Positions 24,801 to 35,514 of a stretch of DNA of 64,000 nt are shown one piece after another; within the stretch, counting starts at the first letter, position 1; each line of letters begins with the position of its first letter. The position numbers and the translations under genes are program-made. Source of the stretch: Mesostigma viride (lineage: Eukaryota; Streptophyta; Mesostigmatophyceae; Mesostigmatales; Mesostigmataceae); assembly GCA_009746045.1 (NCBI GenBank), contig RPFO01000643.1, forward strand, positions 947,089-1,011,088, written 5' to 3'. The notes under the pieces were generated by a model that was not told the DNA's origin, made no database searches, and saw only the letters and a list, made by a program, of their open reading frames with translations.

Positions 24801-27800
24801 TCATGTGTTAGATATCGCTATTTGCGTGAGAGGGTCAGGTAACTGGCGCGATTGTTTCGTGGCGCGCCGAGGGTAGGGCTTCAACCCGTACTACTGTAGG
24901 GAAGGGGTGGCCGGCGCGAAAGCCCTTTTGGCCTAGGGGACGCGTGTTGCCCCTGAACTTACATCCCATGTTTCAGCAAAGCCAGGTGGCTGGCTCGGCA
25001 CTTCGAATTTCAGCGCGTTCTGGCTTCTCGTGGTTGTGTAATACCATACTTTTGTGTTTGTGGGTGTGGGAGTGGGCTTTTGTGGGTGTGGGAGTGGGCC
25101 TCTTTTGCATGGCGGATCGTTCTGCATGGTGGAGGGGTGTTATAATGCGGTGGGTGGGGCTTTGGGTGGGCTCCAACCCGTCGCAGCCATGCAGTTCTTT
25201 TTATTGCTATCTAATCAGCATCTCTGTGTGTGTGCGTGTGTGCGTGTGTGCGTGTGTGCGTGTGTGCGTGTGTGCGTGTGTGCGTGTGTGCGTGTGTGCG
25301 TGTGTGCGTGTGTGCGTGTGTGCGTGTGTGCGTGTGTGCGTGTGTGCGTGTGTGCGTGTGTGCGTGTGTGCGTGTGTGCGTGTGTGCGTGTGTGCGTGTG
25401 TGCGTGTGTGCGTGTGTGCGTGTGTGCGTGTGTGCGTGTGTGCGTGTGTGCGTGTGTGCGTGTGTGCGTGTGTGCGTGTGTGCGTGTGTGCGTGTGTGCG
25501 TGTGTGCGTGTGTGCGTGTGTGCGTGTGTGCGTGTGTGCGTGTGTGCGTGTGTGCGTGTGTGCGTGTGTGCGTGTGTGCGTGTGTGCGTGTGTGCGTGTG
25601 TGCGTGTGTGCGTGTGTGCGTGTGTGCGTGTGTGCGTGTGTGCGTGTGTGCGTGTGTGCGTGTGTGCGTGTGTGCGTGTGTGCGTGTGTGCGTGTGTGCG
25701 TGTGTGCGTGTGTGCGTGTGTGCGTGTGTGCGTGTGTGCGTGTGTGCGTGTGTGCGTGTGTGCGTGTGTGCGTGTGTGCGTGTGTGCGTGTGTGCGTGTG
25801 TGCGTGTGTGCGTGTGTGCGTGTGTGCGTGTGTGCGTGTGTGCGTGTGTGCGTGTGTGCGTGTGTGCGTGTGTGCGTGTGTGCGTGTGTGCGTGTGTGCG
25901 TGTGTGCGTGTGTGCGTGTGTGCGTGTGTGCGTGTGTGCGTGTGTGCGTGTGTGCGTGTGTGCGTGTGTGCGTGTGTGCGTGTGTGCGTGTGTGCGTGTG
26001 TGCGTGTGTGCGTGTGTGCGTGTGTGCGTGTGTGCGTGTGTGCGTGTGTGCGTGTGTGCGTGTGTGCGTGTGTGCGTGTGTGCGTGTGTGCGTGTGTGCG
26101 TGTGTGCGTGTGTGCGTGTGTGCGTGTGTGCGTGTGTGCGTGTGTGCGTGTGTGCGTGTGTGCGTGTGTGCGTGTGTGCGTGTGTGCGTGTGTGCGTGTG
26201 TGCGTGTGTGCGTGTGTGCGTGTGTGCGTGTGTGCGTGTGTGCGTGTGTGCGTGTGTGCGTGTGTGCGTGTGTGCGTGTGTGCGTGTGTGCGTGTGTGCG
26301 TGTGTGCGTGTGTGCGTGTGTGCGTGTGTGCGTGTGTGCGTGTGTGCGTGTGTGCGTGTGTGCGTGTGTGCGTGTGTGCGTGTGTGCGTGTGTGCGTGTG
26401 TGCGTGTGTGCGTGTGTGCGTGTGTGCGTGTGTGCGTGTGTGCGTGTGTGCGTGTGTGCGTGTGTGCGTGTGTGCGTGTGTGCGTGTGTGCGTGTGTGCG
26501 TGTGTGCGTGTGTGCGTGTGTGCGTGTGTGCGTGTGTGCGTGTGTGCGTGTGTGCGTGTGTGCGTGTGTGCGTGTGTGCGTGTGTGCGTGTGTGCGTGTG
26601 TGCGTGTGTGCGTGTGTGCGTGTGTGCGTGTGTGCGTGTGTGCGTGTGTGCGTGTGTGCGTGTGTGCGTGTGTGCGTGTGTGCGTGTGTGCGTGTGTGCG
26701 TGTGTGCGTGTGTGCGTGTGTGCGTGTGTGCGTGTGTGCGTGTGTGCGTGTGTGCGTGTGTGCGTGTGTGCGTGTGTGCGTGTGTGCGTGTGTGCGTGTG
26801 TGCGTGTGTGCGTGTGTGCGTGTGTGCGTGTGTGCGTGTGTGCGTGTGTGCGTGTGTGCGTGTGTGCGTGTGTGCGTGTGTGCGTGTGTGCGTGTGTGCG
26901 TGTGTGTGTGTGTGTCTGTGTGTGTCTCTCTGTGTGTCTGTTGCTGTGCGTGTGTGGACATGGTTGGGAATCTACCCGCCCCACAGTCCGTGTTCTGCAG
27001 GCATTTCGAAATCTCGTACGACCGCTTCGGTGAGGTGGTAAACTTTGAGCTCAAGGAGGGCGGCAGCGGCATCCCAGTCACCAACGACAACCGCCAGGAA
27101 TACGTGGACTTGTACACGCAGGTGGGGGGCATGGATGTGCTGCAAATGCACACAAAAGGGGTGAGGTGTTTGTAACAATTTGTACCAAGCTTATAGGTAC
27201 CATTGTTTGGTGGTGGGACCATGTTTTTCATTTGACCTGTGTTCCTGACTGTCCAACCGTTGGGTTTTGTATGAGCAAGCCATGCTTCCTACCGGAAAGT
27301 GCCTTTTAGGGGCCCAAGGGAGGGAGGGACGGACGGACAGACAGACAGACAGAGGGAGGGGCGGAGGGACGAAGGGAGTGTGGAAGGGAGTGTGGAAGGA
27401 AGGAAGGAAGGGGCCTCGTACCCAGCTTCCAGCACATCATATCCTTCATTTTGGCCAATGAGTGTTCTGGTTGCGTCGAAGTATGGTGGCTGCAGAAGCA
27501 AGTATTCCCGTGGCTCAAATCTCAATGTTTGCCTCTGTGTTTGTCCAGTCGGGATTTCTTTTCACATACATGTGCCCCCTAAGCACGCCTAGCTGGCCAA
27601 CTGACGGACTGACTGATGCACATGGCTATATGCTGCGGCATGTGTGGCTGGATGGGGTCGATCATGCCCCCCCAAACCCACCCCCCGCTCTTCCTTTCCC
27701 AGCCCTAAACGGTTTCCCTGGGCCCCCTGTCCAAAGCTTCCCTTCTGCCTGAAGTGTTGTTGGCCTGAATGCCCCTTGCCGCCTCTTCCCCCCCACGAAC

Positions 27801-30800
27801 ACCCCACCCCACCCCTTGCTGCGGTCGCCAGTTTTATCTGGGCAGCATCATCGAGAAGCAGTTCTCGGCGTTTGCGCGCGGGTTCCAGAAGCTGTGCGGG
27901 GGGGCGGCGCTGCAGGTACAGTGACCGCTGCAGGTAGACCTAGGCCTGTACAGTGACTGCGGCAGGTAGACCCAGGCATGTACAGTGACCGCCGCCGGTA
28001 GACCTAGACATGTACAGTGACCGCTGCAAGTAGACCTAGGCATGTACAGTGACCGCTGCAGGTAGAGCAAGGCATGTACAGTGACCGGGCCAGGTAGACC
28101 TAGACAGGCAGAACGTGACCGCTGCAGACCGGCAACTGACGCAAGGTGCGGTGGGTTCATAAGCGCTACTAGTAGGGCAGGCAGATACAGTATGGGTCCG
28201 GCAGATATAGTATAGGTCATAGTTCAGGCAGATACAGTAAAGCTTATTGGTCAGGCAGTTACAAGGGCGTTTGCCTGCCCTATACCGCCGGACGGTAGAC
28301 GTAATGGGTGCAGTGTCTGCTGCAGGTAGATCTGGCAGTGGCTGCAGGCAAGGTGACTGCTATAGTGCCTGCTGCCGGTGGGACATGTACAGTTGTTGGC
28401 ATAAATGTGGACAACGGAAACTCTTGCGTTAGGAAAGCAGGTTGATAACAAGGGTTGCGCGGCTATTTCATACATGGCTCCCGTGTCTGTATCAAACAGG
28501 GGGATGCTATATTATCCCTGCCGCTTCCCCACCACCACCACCACCACCATATATAAACTCCATAAAACAGCTAATGAAACTTACTTGCTTGAGGACAGGT
28601 GGCCCCTGCCAGTTAGAAACGACCGACAGACAGATGCTCACGCGCGCTAGCTATGTGACACATGGCTGCAATGCAAAGGATCACGACGAGACTCGTTGGC
28701 TTTAGGATAGGTGTGCCTATGAACTGCTGCCCAGCCGTCAACCATGGCTGGCCAGATTATATGTAAGTTAAACTAGCTTACTGAACTGAAATGGTCTGAC
28801 CAATCCGGTACGACCTGATCTGGTCAGACCCAACATGACAACTCCCGGTACCGAGGTACTGGCTCATCACATACTGCATACTGCCACGTGTGCATGCCAC
28901 GGCTACTCTAGACCAGTACCGTCCCAGTACCCCATTGGGTACGTGCGGTACTGACACTAATTGTCCACTTAGGCTACAGCGGGAGGCTTAGAATGACTCT
29001 GCCCACCTATGGCTGTTCCCCTAATGTTTTCGCTTCGCTCCCTCTCTTGCTCCGGCACCCGACTAACACCCACGGACAGATTCCTTCCTTTCCACCTGTC
29101 CCGCTCGCCAGGTAGAGCCTGTACCTCCCTATTTCACGACTTGCCAACTCCAAAGTTGGTTATCAACGCCTTCCGTTACTTGTGAGGCCGTGTGCCTAGT
29201 TAATCAGACTTCCAACGCGTGTAGCTCTTTGCCTCATTGTCTCATAGCTAACAACGAGCTCAGCAATCCATAGTGCTGCCTGCCTAGCTGGCCAGTTCAT
29301 GATTTTACATTGACTGCCTGCCCACTTGCCTGCCTGCCCGCTCGCATGTCTTCTCAGCTCGCTCCTGCTCATGCGTCACTCTCTTCCTCCTCCCTGTCTG
29401 CCTGCCTCGCTTCCCCCCCGCAGCTGTTCCGACCCGAAGAGCTGGAGCAGGTGGTGTGTGGGAGCCCTGTGCTAGACTTTGAGGACTTTGAGAAGCAGAC
29501 GGCGTATGAGAACGGGTACAGCAGGGACTCGCCGACGATCGTGTCCTTTTGGGAGATCGTCCACTCGTTCAGCGACGACGAGAAGCGCAAGCTGCTCTTC
29601 TTCGCGACGGGGAGCGACCGAGCGCCGATAAAGGGGCTGGCTAGCCTGCCCTTCGTAATCTCGAGAAACGGTGGGTGGTGGACAAGAATTCATCATCTCC
29701 AGAAACGGTGGGTGGTGGACGATCATTCATGGTGGGTGGTGGACAATAATTCATCATGGCCAGGAATGTTGGTAGGGGGGCGGGGGGGGGGGGGGGGGGG
29801 GAGGGGATCAAGGTGCCCCCTATGACTCACGTCTAGAGAAATGATGGGTGGGTAGCTGGTTTTGGAACAGAGGTGTGCCCGTTGTTTTAATCTCCAGAGA
29901 ACTGGGGGAGAGGGGAATCGAGTCAGTACCCAAACCGAACATAGCGTACGAGCGGTGATCGGGTACTTGCACAAAAGGGACACGCGGTCATCCGTCTTTG
30001 CCAAGGGCTTTGTGTGTGCGTGTCACGGTTGTGATGTTCTGTTATGCTGATGCCTGGGTGGGGCACATTTGGGCTCATATTGGGCTGAGATATATACCCT
30101 ACTAGACGCTGGGCTGGGGAGATATATGCCCTGAGGTATTGGGCTGAGGTATGCACGCTAACCAAAGTGTTTCGCTCAGTGAGGATTGTAGGGCATCCAG
30201 TAGCTCTCCCTATGGGTCTGGGCCAGTTGCCCTGCCACTGTGGCTGTGCCAGAGCTCGGTGACTTTTTCAAAAGAGGAAGCCATGGCACCTTGGTCGCAT
30301 TCTGGATGCTGTACCTATGTGTAAAAAAGAGCGGCCACCGTAAGTCGTAAGATTTCTGGCCGCTCTTTTTTGCTTGTCGATTCCTTGGCCGCAATTTCTC
30401 CGCATAATCTTGCCTGCTCTTAGTCTCTCGTTTTGCACACTTCCACGACTTGCCCAATCTGCACGCCCATTTCCCCCCCCCCCCCCCCCCCCCCCCAGAA
30501 AAAAAGGAGGTTTCCAAAAGTGCTCATAGCTGACTGTGCAGATCTAATTATTCCTATACTACTAGCATTGTTTGTTACTGGCCGGCCCCGTACTATCAAT
30601 ATCTTGTATGGTATCAATGCATCCTTGCTTGCCCTATGTTGGCTCCTGGCCAGCCCAAAACATAAAAAATGTTTTTTGCTGCTTCAATCACCCTCAACAT
30701 CTGCACACTTCTCACACTTCACTTCTACTTCTGATCACGGCTGGCCCTGTATGGTTGCGTGTGGCCGCGTGTGGTTGCGTGCGCGAGCAGGAGGAGACTC

Positions 30801-31591
30801 GGACCGGCTACCCACCGCACACACGTGCTTCAACCACCTGCTGCTGCCGCAGTACAAGAGCAAAGAAAAGGTGCGCAATAGTTATTTCGAGAGCAAACAA
30901 AAGTGCATGTGGGTGTACAGGAATGAAGAAAGCCATGTGCCGGAAAAGTGCATGTGCTATGTCCGGGGTGAAAAGGGCCGAATGCACACGCACACGTGTG
31001 TGTCAAGGGGGGGGGGGGGGGAGTTAACACAAGCTTTTGCTGTCCCTCGGCTTACTACTAACATCTACTGGTAGCCTGATTACGGCTGGGATGACATCAT
31101 GGCATGCGGCTTTCTTCAGTACTTTCTGGATAACGGTAAATTGCTAGGGGTCGTAGTACTGTGTTCCGCTTTGACTTAGTATAGTTTTCATAATGTATTG
31201 ATAAACTAGGGTTTCAGTAAACTAGGTTTCAAGAAACTTGGTGTCTGTACACCAGAGGGAAATGGCGTCAGTCTCGTGCTGACGGCGCCCCTCCCGGCTC
31301 TCTCCCTTTGCTTCCGTGCCCCCCTAGCTCCTCGCTCCAACCTCCAACCCACTTGCTTATCTCCCCTGCCCCCCTCGATTTCAAACCACCCCACCCCCAC
31401 CCCGGCCCCACCCCACCCCCACCCCACCCCCACCCCCACCCACCCTCCCACACCTGCTGTCCACCTCCCACCAACCCAACCAACCAACCAACCAACCAAC
31501 CAACCAACCAACCAACCGCATTTGCTGTCCACAGCTGAGGGAACGTCTGGTCACTGCCATCAACAATGCCGAGGGGTTTGGCCTCATGTAA
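12815..31591 (+). CDS. UBE3A-like: HECT-type E3 ubiquitin-protein ligase, UBE3A-like, 16 exons
   Basis: Exons: 12815-12943 (least certain), 13272-13360, 14539-14639, 15716-15901, 16704-16885, 17341-17454, 18135-18328, 20471-20684, 21433-21561, 23014-23211, 23979-24038, 26987-27121, 27832-27915, 29424-29670, 30791-30870, 31535-31591. All phases agree and give 732 aa. The HECT domain spans about residues 385-732: [86 protein letters not shown]. The catalytic Cys700 is in [16 protein letters not shown], 32 residues from the C-terminus as in human UBE3A, and the protein ends EGFGLM. It takes ubiquitin from an E2 onto this Cys and passes it to substrate lysines. The N-terminal zinc finger of animal UBE3A was not found. 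The exon 6/7 junction is a best fit: donor 17451 is stronger but breaks phase unless a further small exon exists. Confidence 0.9.
14331..14446 (+). repeat. Degenerate copies of the exon 3 acceptor region in HECT intron 2
   Basis: TTGCCTTGTCCNTGCGC..CCTGCAC, which spans the exon 3 acceptor (14521-14545), is echoed at 14413-14440 and more weakly at 14332-14358. The echoes lack a full AG acceptor plus open frame. Confidence 0.5.
15005..15282. repeat. 24-bp minisatellite in HECT intron 3
   Basis: About 11 copies of a unit reading GTCTGTGGTCGCACG then TGTGCTAGC, differing by single bases. The 24-bp length keeps frames open and produces spurious repeat ORFs on both strands. Confidence 0.92.
15418..15660 (+). 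repeat. Exon 4 5'-end echo plus ATGCTGGCATCCCCC minisatellite (HECT intron 3)
   Basis: At 15422-15446, CGCTGGACGTGACCTCCGTTCC copies the start of exon 4 (15723-15747, CCCTGGACGTGACCTCCTTCC). It is followed by seven CATGCTGGCATCCCCC units (15460-15635) and two CGTCACCGTATTTC blocks. Confidence 0.6.
16080..16145 (+). repeat. Echo of exon 4 3' end in HECT intron 4
   Basis: CCCTGCGACATGGGTCAAATGCGC, then AGGCCAGACATATGAGT, repeats with substitutions the last ~35 nt of exon 4 and its donor (15866-15908). The donor is degraded to ATATGAGT. Confidence 0.7.
16555..16595 (+). repeat. Echo of exon 5 5' end in HECT intron 4
   Basis: CCCAGGGCTGGATATTGATG then TCATCG resembles the exon 5 start (16699-16729, CCAGGGCTGGATTTTGAGG then CCATCG), about 140 bp upstream of the real acceptor and keeping its AG. 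Confidence 0.65.
17088..17360 (+). repeat. Three tandem echoes of the exon 6 acceptor, then the real one
   Basis: The string CCACAGAACCAACT.CTGATGGAGCC occurs at about 17174 and 17264, and more divergently at 17089. The real acceptor is at 17340 (CCACAG then AACCAGCTGCTGATGG). Spacing is about 77-90 bp, and each copy carries the pyrimidine tract, CACAG and first exon bases. Any of them could act as a decoy or alternative acceptor. Confidence 0.75.
19232..19410. repeat. 7-bp repeat TGGAGGG in HECT intron 7
   Basis: About 25 near-perfect copies (three single-base variants) with strong G-strand bias. The spacing of G-triplets would allow G-quadruplex formation. Confidence 0.92.
19445..20348. 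repeat. ~66-bp minisatellite in HECT intron 7
   Basis: About 14 copies of a unit containing CTCTCGTATCTTCATGGCAT and GACGAGCACAATCACCATCC. Variants (TCGTATC/TCATATC, CACAAG/CGCGAT) recur in blocks at a period of several units, suggesting higher-order duplication. Confidence 0.9.
21600..22800. repeat. Short tandem repeats in HECT intron 9
   Basis: GGGGGCAAATAGGA-type units lie at 21605-21765; CATGCCCTCTATGTGAGCCT units at 21980-22120; three ~22-bp units with CGCAGATAAACTATAAGG at 22325-22395; and TTCCACCCGCCTTCTACGCT units at 22660-22800. No coding was seen between exons 9 and 10. Confidence 0.75.
22815..22965 (+). repeat. Two degenerate copies of the exon 10 5' end in HECT intron 9
   Basis: At 22818-22858, AGTACGGCATGTTCTCCCAT then GACAAAGAAACACGCAACTT copies exon 10 (23012-23052) but runs into a stop. 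A further decayed copy at 22911-22953 (GTACGGCATAAGCCCCTATG) follows. The intervals, about 93 and 101 bp, point to successive tandem duplication of the acceptor region. Confidence 0.8.
23274..23328 (+). repeat. Copy of the exon 10 3' end and donor in HECT intron 10
   Basis: GAAGCTGCTGGGGGAGACGC then CCACATTCGACGACCTCAAG and GAGGTGGGTG repeats the last 41 nt of exon 10 plus its donor (23169-23219) with two substitutions. Its donor looks functional, so an exon extended by about 108 bp could be tested for; the spacer frame is unverified. Confidence 0.85.
23379..23753. mobile_element. MITE with ~27-bp terminal inverted repeats and TA flanks, in HECT intron 10
   Basis: The ends are perfect inverted repeats (CCGTAGTGGTCAAAATCACT and onward, mirrored at 23727-23753), each next to TA, a Tc1/mariner-type target duplication. 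Inside are TTTGCGA subterminal motifs on both arms and a GC-rich core, with no transposase. It splits an older tandem duplication: GGGAGACAGCC...AGGAAAGT lies at 23347-23372 and again at 23780-23806. Confidence 0.85.
23864..23910 (+). repeat. Echo of exon 11 acceptor in HECT intron 10
   Basis: GGCATCCTCTGGGCTGACGGG then CTGGTCGCGCCGGTGCTGGGCA matches the real acceptor (23963-23995: GGCATCCTCTGGGCAG then GTCGCACCGGTGCTGGGCA), with an insertion at the AG position. Confidence 0.75.
24475..24735. repeat. ~59-bp tandem repeat in HECT intron 11
   Basis: Four to five units containing GGGCGGGATAACTTGTGGAT and GGTGGTCATATGGGTTAGTT, nearly identical. Confidence 0.85.
25222..26930. repeat. Giant perfect 8-bp satellite TGTGCGTG in HECT intron 11
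   Basis: About 209 uninterrupted copies run from ~25229 to ~26902 with no substitution that I can see, then fade into TG and TCTG. It ends only ~55 bp before the exon 12 acceptor. All six frames stay open, producing long artificial ORFs (Cys/Val/Ala/Arg or Thr/His repeats) that are not genes. Its purine-pyrimidine alternation suits Z-DNA. The length may have been set or limited by assembly. Confidence 0.95.
27916..28130 (+). repeat. ~30-bp tandem repeat of the exon 13 donor region
   Basis: Exon 13 ends CGCTGCAG then GTACAGTGACC. The next ~215 bp hold about seven degenerate units of GTACAGTGACCGCTGCAGGT then AGACCTAGGC, several of which recreate CTGCAG/GTAGA donors. The repeat starts within the exon end itself. 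Confidence 0.85.
29671..29920 (+). repeat. Echoes of the exon 14 donor plus G-run, HECT intron 14
   Basis: TCGAGAAACGGTGGGTGGTGG at the donor is repeated as TCCAGAAACGGTGGGTGGTGG (29699-29719), then more loosely at 29730, 29834 and 29892. Between them lies a G-run (29776-29802). Confidence 0.7.
30323..30371. repeat. Perfect 15-bp hairpin in HECT intron 14
   Basis: AAAAAAGAGCGGCCA is followed after 19 nt by its exact complement, ending in TTTTTT. It may be a small fold-back element or foreign terminator-like hairpin; nothing else marks it. Confidence 0.6.
31385..31520 (+). repeat. C-rich and AACC repeats before HECT exon 16
   Basis: CCCCA-type units (31385-31445) and then about 12 AACC units (31468-31517) form an extreme polypyrimidine-like stretch ending 17 bp before the last acceptor. 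CTGCTGTCCAC at 31456 echoes TTTGCTGTCCACAG at the real site. Confidence 0.8.
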
Positions 31592-32435
31592 TTGTCGCCA
31601 AAGGAGTTCTCCCCAACGAGCAAACGTGAGGAAAGCAAGGAAGGGGGGGGGGGGGGGGGGGGGGGCTCCTTCGTGAACGCCCAGCAAGAAAGCACCCAGG
31701 TCCGCAGCAACAACGCACGAGTCCCCCGGCAACATCTCCTCACCCGCCAAATATGTTTCCCACAGTGAACAAGCGAGAGGAAAACACACAAGGGAGGTCG
31801 CCCTGGCGGTTGGAAAAACGAAAAGGGCGAGGTGCAAGGGCTGGCGGGCAGCAGGTGGCTTGGAGGATGGGGGGTCTCCCTCGCTCCCTGTACCATACAA
31901 AAATGTTTGCTGCACGCGGCACGGCAGGCGGACACCGCGAGAGCCTCTGCAGGCGCCATCGCCTCCACGTGCCCTGTTCACATGCCCTGTTTGCATGCCC
32001 TGTTAACAGCCCCTGTATCGTAAAACGTAAGCTGCCAAACCCCAGAACTGCCAACCCCAGAACGGACACGGCCAAGGTTTGGCGCAGACTCTCCTGCGAT
32101 TCTCGGGAGCTGTGTTGCGAGCCGTCCTGCAATGAGGCCTCTGCCACTGCTAACGAGTGTGACTGAGGCGTTTCCTACTGGTAACGAAAGCTACTTGGGC
32201 ATGACCTCGTGCACCTCCCCTGCGCACGTTGTCGCTTTGGAGGCCATGCCCCCATGCACGCATGTGCTTCCCGTGCATGCATGTACTGGCGCAGATCGGG
32301 TTTTGTGGCACTTGAGAAGTCTTCCCTGAACGCCCCTAGGCGGCGTGTGGGAATGGTCTCTGGGGAGGCAACACCGGTGTGGGGAGAGCGTGGGCGCAGC
32401 TTGCCCCCGGAACGCCTTGCCCGAAAACCCCTTTT

Positions 32436-32469
<34 letters not shown>

Positions 32470-34301
32470 GGGGTTTGGGTTGGAATCCTTGTTCGGGTGC
32501 GGAGACGTTGCGATGGTTTGTGCCCCGGGAGGGCCGCCGCAACAGGCACATGCGCTGCACATGCGCGCTGGTTGGTGAGTGGCCTCTGAAAAGAAGAAAC
32601 CTCCCCCTACCAGTGTGGGACCACCTCCCTCGGGAGAAGCGAGCACGGGAAGCAAGCATGTGGGCAGCAAACACGGGAGGCACAACATGGGAAGCAAGCA
32701 TGGGGAGGCACAGCTCCGTGACTTGACAGCATGCATGCACGGGGTGCACAAACACGTGCTGCATGCAGGGCAGCTCCAGGTGCAGCTCCCATGTGCACTT
32801 CGCATCGTTGCTGCGTGCCATCCTCTCGACCCGCCATCATCTAGACCCGCCATACCGAAGGAGGACAAATACTGCACAAGATACTTTCACAGTTTGGAGG
32901 AGGTAGGCACAGGCCTTACCTGGGCCGGGACTGGGTTAGGGTTCAGGTTACCCCGTTCATGCCCCAGCCCCCGCTGCCCTGCATTGGTGGGCCATGGAAA
33001 AAGGTACAAACCAAACTCAATCAAGTGCAGCAAAATAAAGCTCTAAAAAAGCACCCCTGTCCCCAGACCGCGAGTGCAATCTGCTGTTCCCTGCATAATT
33101 GCAACTGGCAGGGCACATCCCACGAGTCCCCCACATGTGTGGCTGGTGGGGGTCTGGAATGGGATGTGGGACGGGATGTGGAATGGGATATCTGGCATGT
33201 GTGAGCCTTGGATGTGGGATGCTGGCCCTGCTTGATGATATGCATGCAGGGGCCCTGCTTGGCCCTCGTGCAAGAAAGGACGGGGGGGGAGGGGGCAAAC
33301 AGGATGATGGGAGACAAGGGGGCCAAGCGGGCGAGAAGAAAGGGGGGCAAGAGGGGAAGAAGGAGGATAAGAATGGGGAGAAGAAGGGGGAGAAGAAGGG
33401 GGACAAGAAGGGGGGCAACAAGGGGGACAAGAAGGGGGTAACAAGGGGGGCAAGAAGGGGTGAAGAGGGAAAAGAGAAGGTGTGGGCGGGGCCCGCTTGC
33501 TTCACCCACTCCGGCGCCTCACGGCAACGTGGACCCTTGTCGCTTTTGTGATGGGAGATGGTTCCTCGCAAAGGGCATCCCCGGAACCACTTTTCCAGGG
33601 CGGGCCTGGGTACATTTCCTGCCCGTGAGGCAGCTGGAGAAAGCAGGCACAAACGTGTCCTTGGTACATAGGGGGCACCCATATCCCCCCTAAGACCGGG
33701 CAGGCCTCTCTCTGTGGACATCGCCCCGGGGACGTTTGAGAGCACCCGCACTCGCCGCTCGCTGACGCTGTTTGCTCGGCGACACCTGCGTTTGTGCACA
33801 TGCCATGGCGATGTCCTGGCTGTTTGCTCCGCATCGCTTGCTTTTGTGCGCATGCCACGGCTGTGACTCGGCCACCCATAATGCAAGTCCTCGGCCGTGG
33901 ATGCCAGCTCATGGGCTCCTGTTGCTCCAGTAACCCATCCGCATGTCGGCCTTCCATGTGTCGCCTCAACGTGTTGGCCAGCCTGTGGCCGAGTACCCAC
34001 CAAGGGATTGGAAACACCACAGGCGGACGACAGGCCACAGGCGGCCCACAGCTTGCCAGATGACAGCCCAGTCAAAGGCCTTCTCTGAGGCCCAGTGGTA
34101 TGCACGCGCTGCCACCTGGGCCGTCTCTGAGCTGCTTCCCTAGAGGAGTGCCATGTTAGAATGTGCCGCCCGCCCATCTACCTCATCTGAGGGATTGTCC
34201 CATCAGGAAAACGCTAAACGCTGAACAGGAAGGTCCCTGGTCAAAGATCTGCTTAGAACCACCTGCATGGCTGGCAAGCCCCTCCAGCACGTGTCCAATA
34301 T

Positions 34302-34541
34302 AGACGCCCTAACTGGCACCTCTAAGATGGTGTCTATCTATCTAATGCTCCACCTTGTCTTAGACGCCCTAACTGGCACCTCTAAGATGGTGTCTATCTA
34401 TCTAATGCTCCACCTTGTCTTAGACGCCCTAACTGGCACCTCTAAGATGGTGTCTATCTATCTAATGCTCCACCTTGTCTTAGACGCCCTAACTGGCACC
34501 TCTAAGATGGTGTCTATCTATCTAATGCTCCACCTTGTCTA
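34302..34541. repeat. 60-bp tandem repeat, four identical copies
   Basis: Each unit starts TAGACGCCCTAACTGGCACC and ends CTCCACCTTGTCT. All four appear identical, implying very recent expansion or ongoing homogenisation. Confidence 0.93.
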
Positions 34542-34805
34542 CGGGGCATGGGATATGTCCCGACGCTTGTTCGCTAGGGTGGCAGGTGTCGGCTCCAACG
34601 CCATGATGTGACATCGTTGACTTGGCTTGGTTCGGCTGGGCTTGGCTTGACCTGGCTTGGTTTGGCATCATTGCTGGACAACAGGTCCATGTGTGGTGAC
34701 TGGACAGATAAACGGCGGGAGGATGGTGGCGTTTGCCAGCAACCTCGGTTTCCACTGGAGGAGGCAGGCTGCGCGGCGACCTTTAGACAGTTGGATCTTG
34801 TGGAT

Positions 34806-34845
34806 TTAGGGTTTAGGGTTTAGGGTTTAGGGTTTAGGGTTAGCT
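34806..34845 (+). repeat. Interstitial telomere-type repeats (TTTAGGG)
   Basis: Five TTTAGGG units and a degenerate sixth are followed by TAGCTACTTAACCCTAATCCC, a partial inverse. ACAGTTGGATC.TGTGGAT flanks both sides (34789 and 34867), so the block sits between short direct repeats. Confidence 0.8.
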
Positions 34846-35514
34846 ACTTAACCCTAATCCCTTAAGACAGTTGGATCATGTGGATGTAGCAGCAGCATGG
34901 CCTGGACGCGCCATACTTTGGACCGCAGATAAGGAGTGTTGCTTGCCATCAACGTATGCGCTACGTACATATGTTATGGCTCCAAATTTTGATCAGATGT
35001 AGACCATTGTGTACTATGCATTGATTGTCTCCCTGAATGCCTGGTCGCCCGGGGGGCGGGTGGGGGGCACACTCGCAAAGCGCTTTTTGAACCCTTATTG
35101 TGTGTCAGAAAGGCAGGCTCTCATGTCCATCTTCGCCCATTCCCTGCCTCAGGTCTCTTCTGCCTCCCTGTTCCACATGGCAGGGCAATGGATGTCCTAT
35201 AGGAAATGGATGCTGCCTGATGTGTCAGCGAGCTGATCGTGGCAGAGTGAGCGAGGACTCACGATGCTACAGCGACCTGTACATATTGCACGCCCCGTAT
35301 GGCATCCCTGTCTTTGTCCTGTCGGGCTCGCACTGTGCGCCCTATTGAAACGGACTTGCTGCATCTGCGCAAAGCTGCCGTGATACCTAGAACGCCCTTG
35401 TGACCGGAATAATTGGTAGCGCTAGCTACTTCATCGGATTCAATGTATATTAGCATAGATCATATTTCAATCATGACAGTTGTTGTATTTCGAAAATATT
35501 TTACGCTTACTTAA

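Noticed and set aside
24944..27231. Very long ORFs on both strands with CVCACVRV or THTRTHAH repeats
   Set aside because: They are translations of the perfect 8-bp satellite, which lacks stops in all frames.
33017..34177. 386-codon minus-strand ORF
   Set aside because: About half is low-complexity Pro/Ser/Phe from a purine tract; the rest has no motif and includes duplicated segments.
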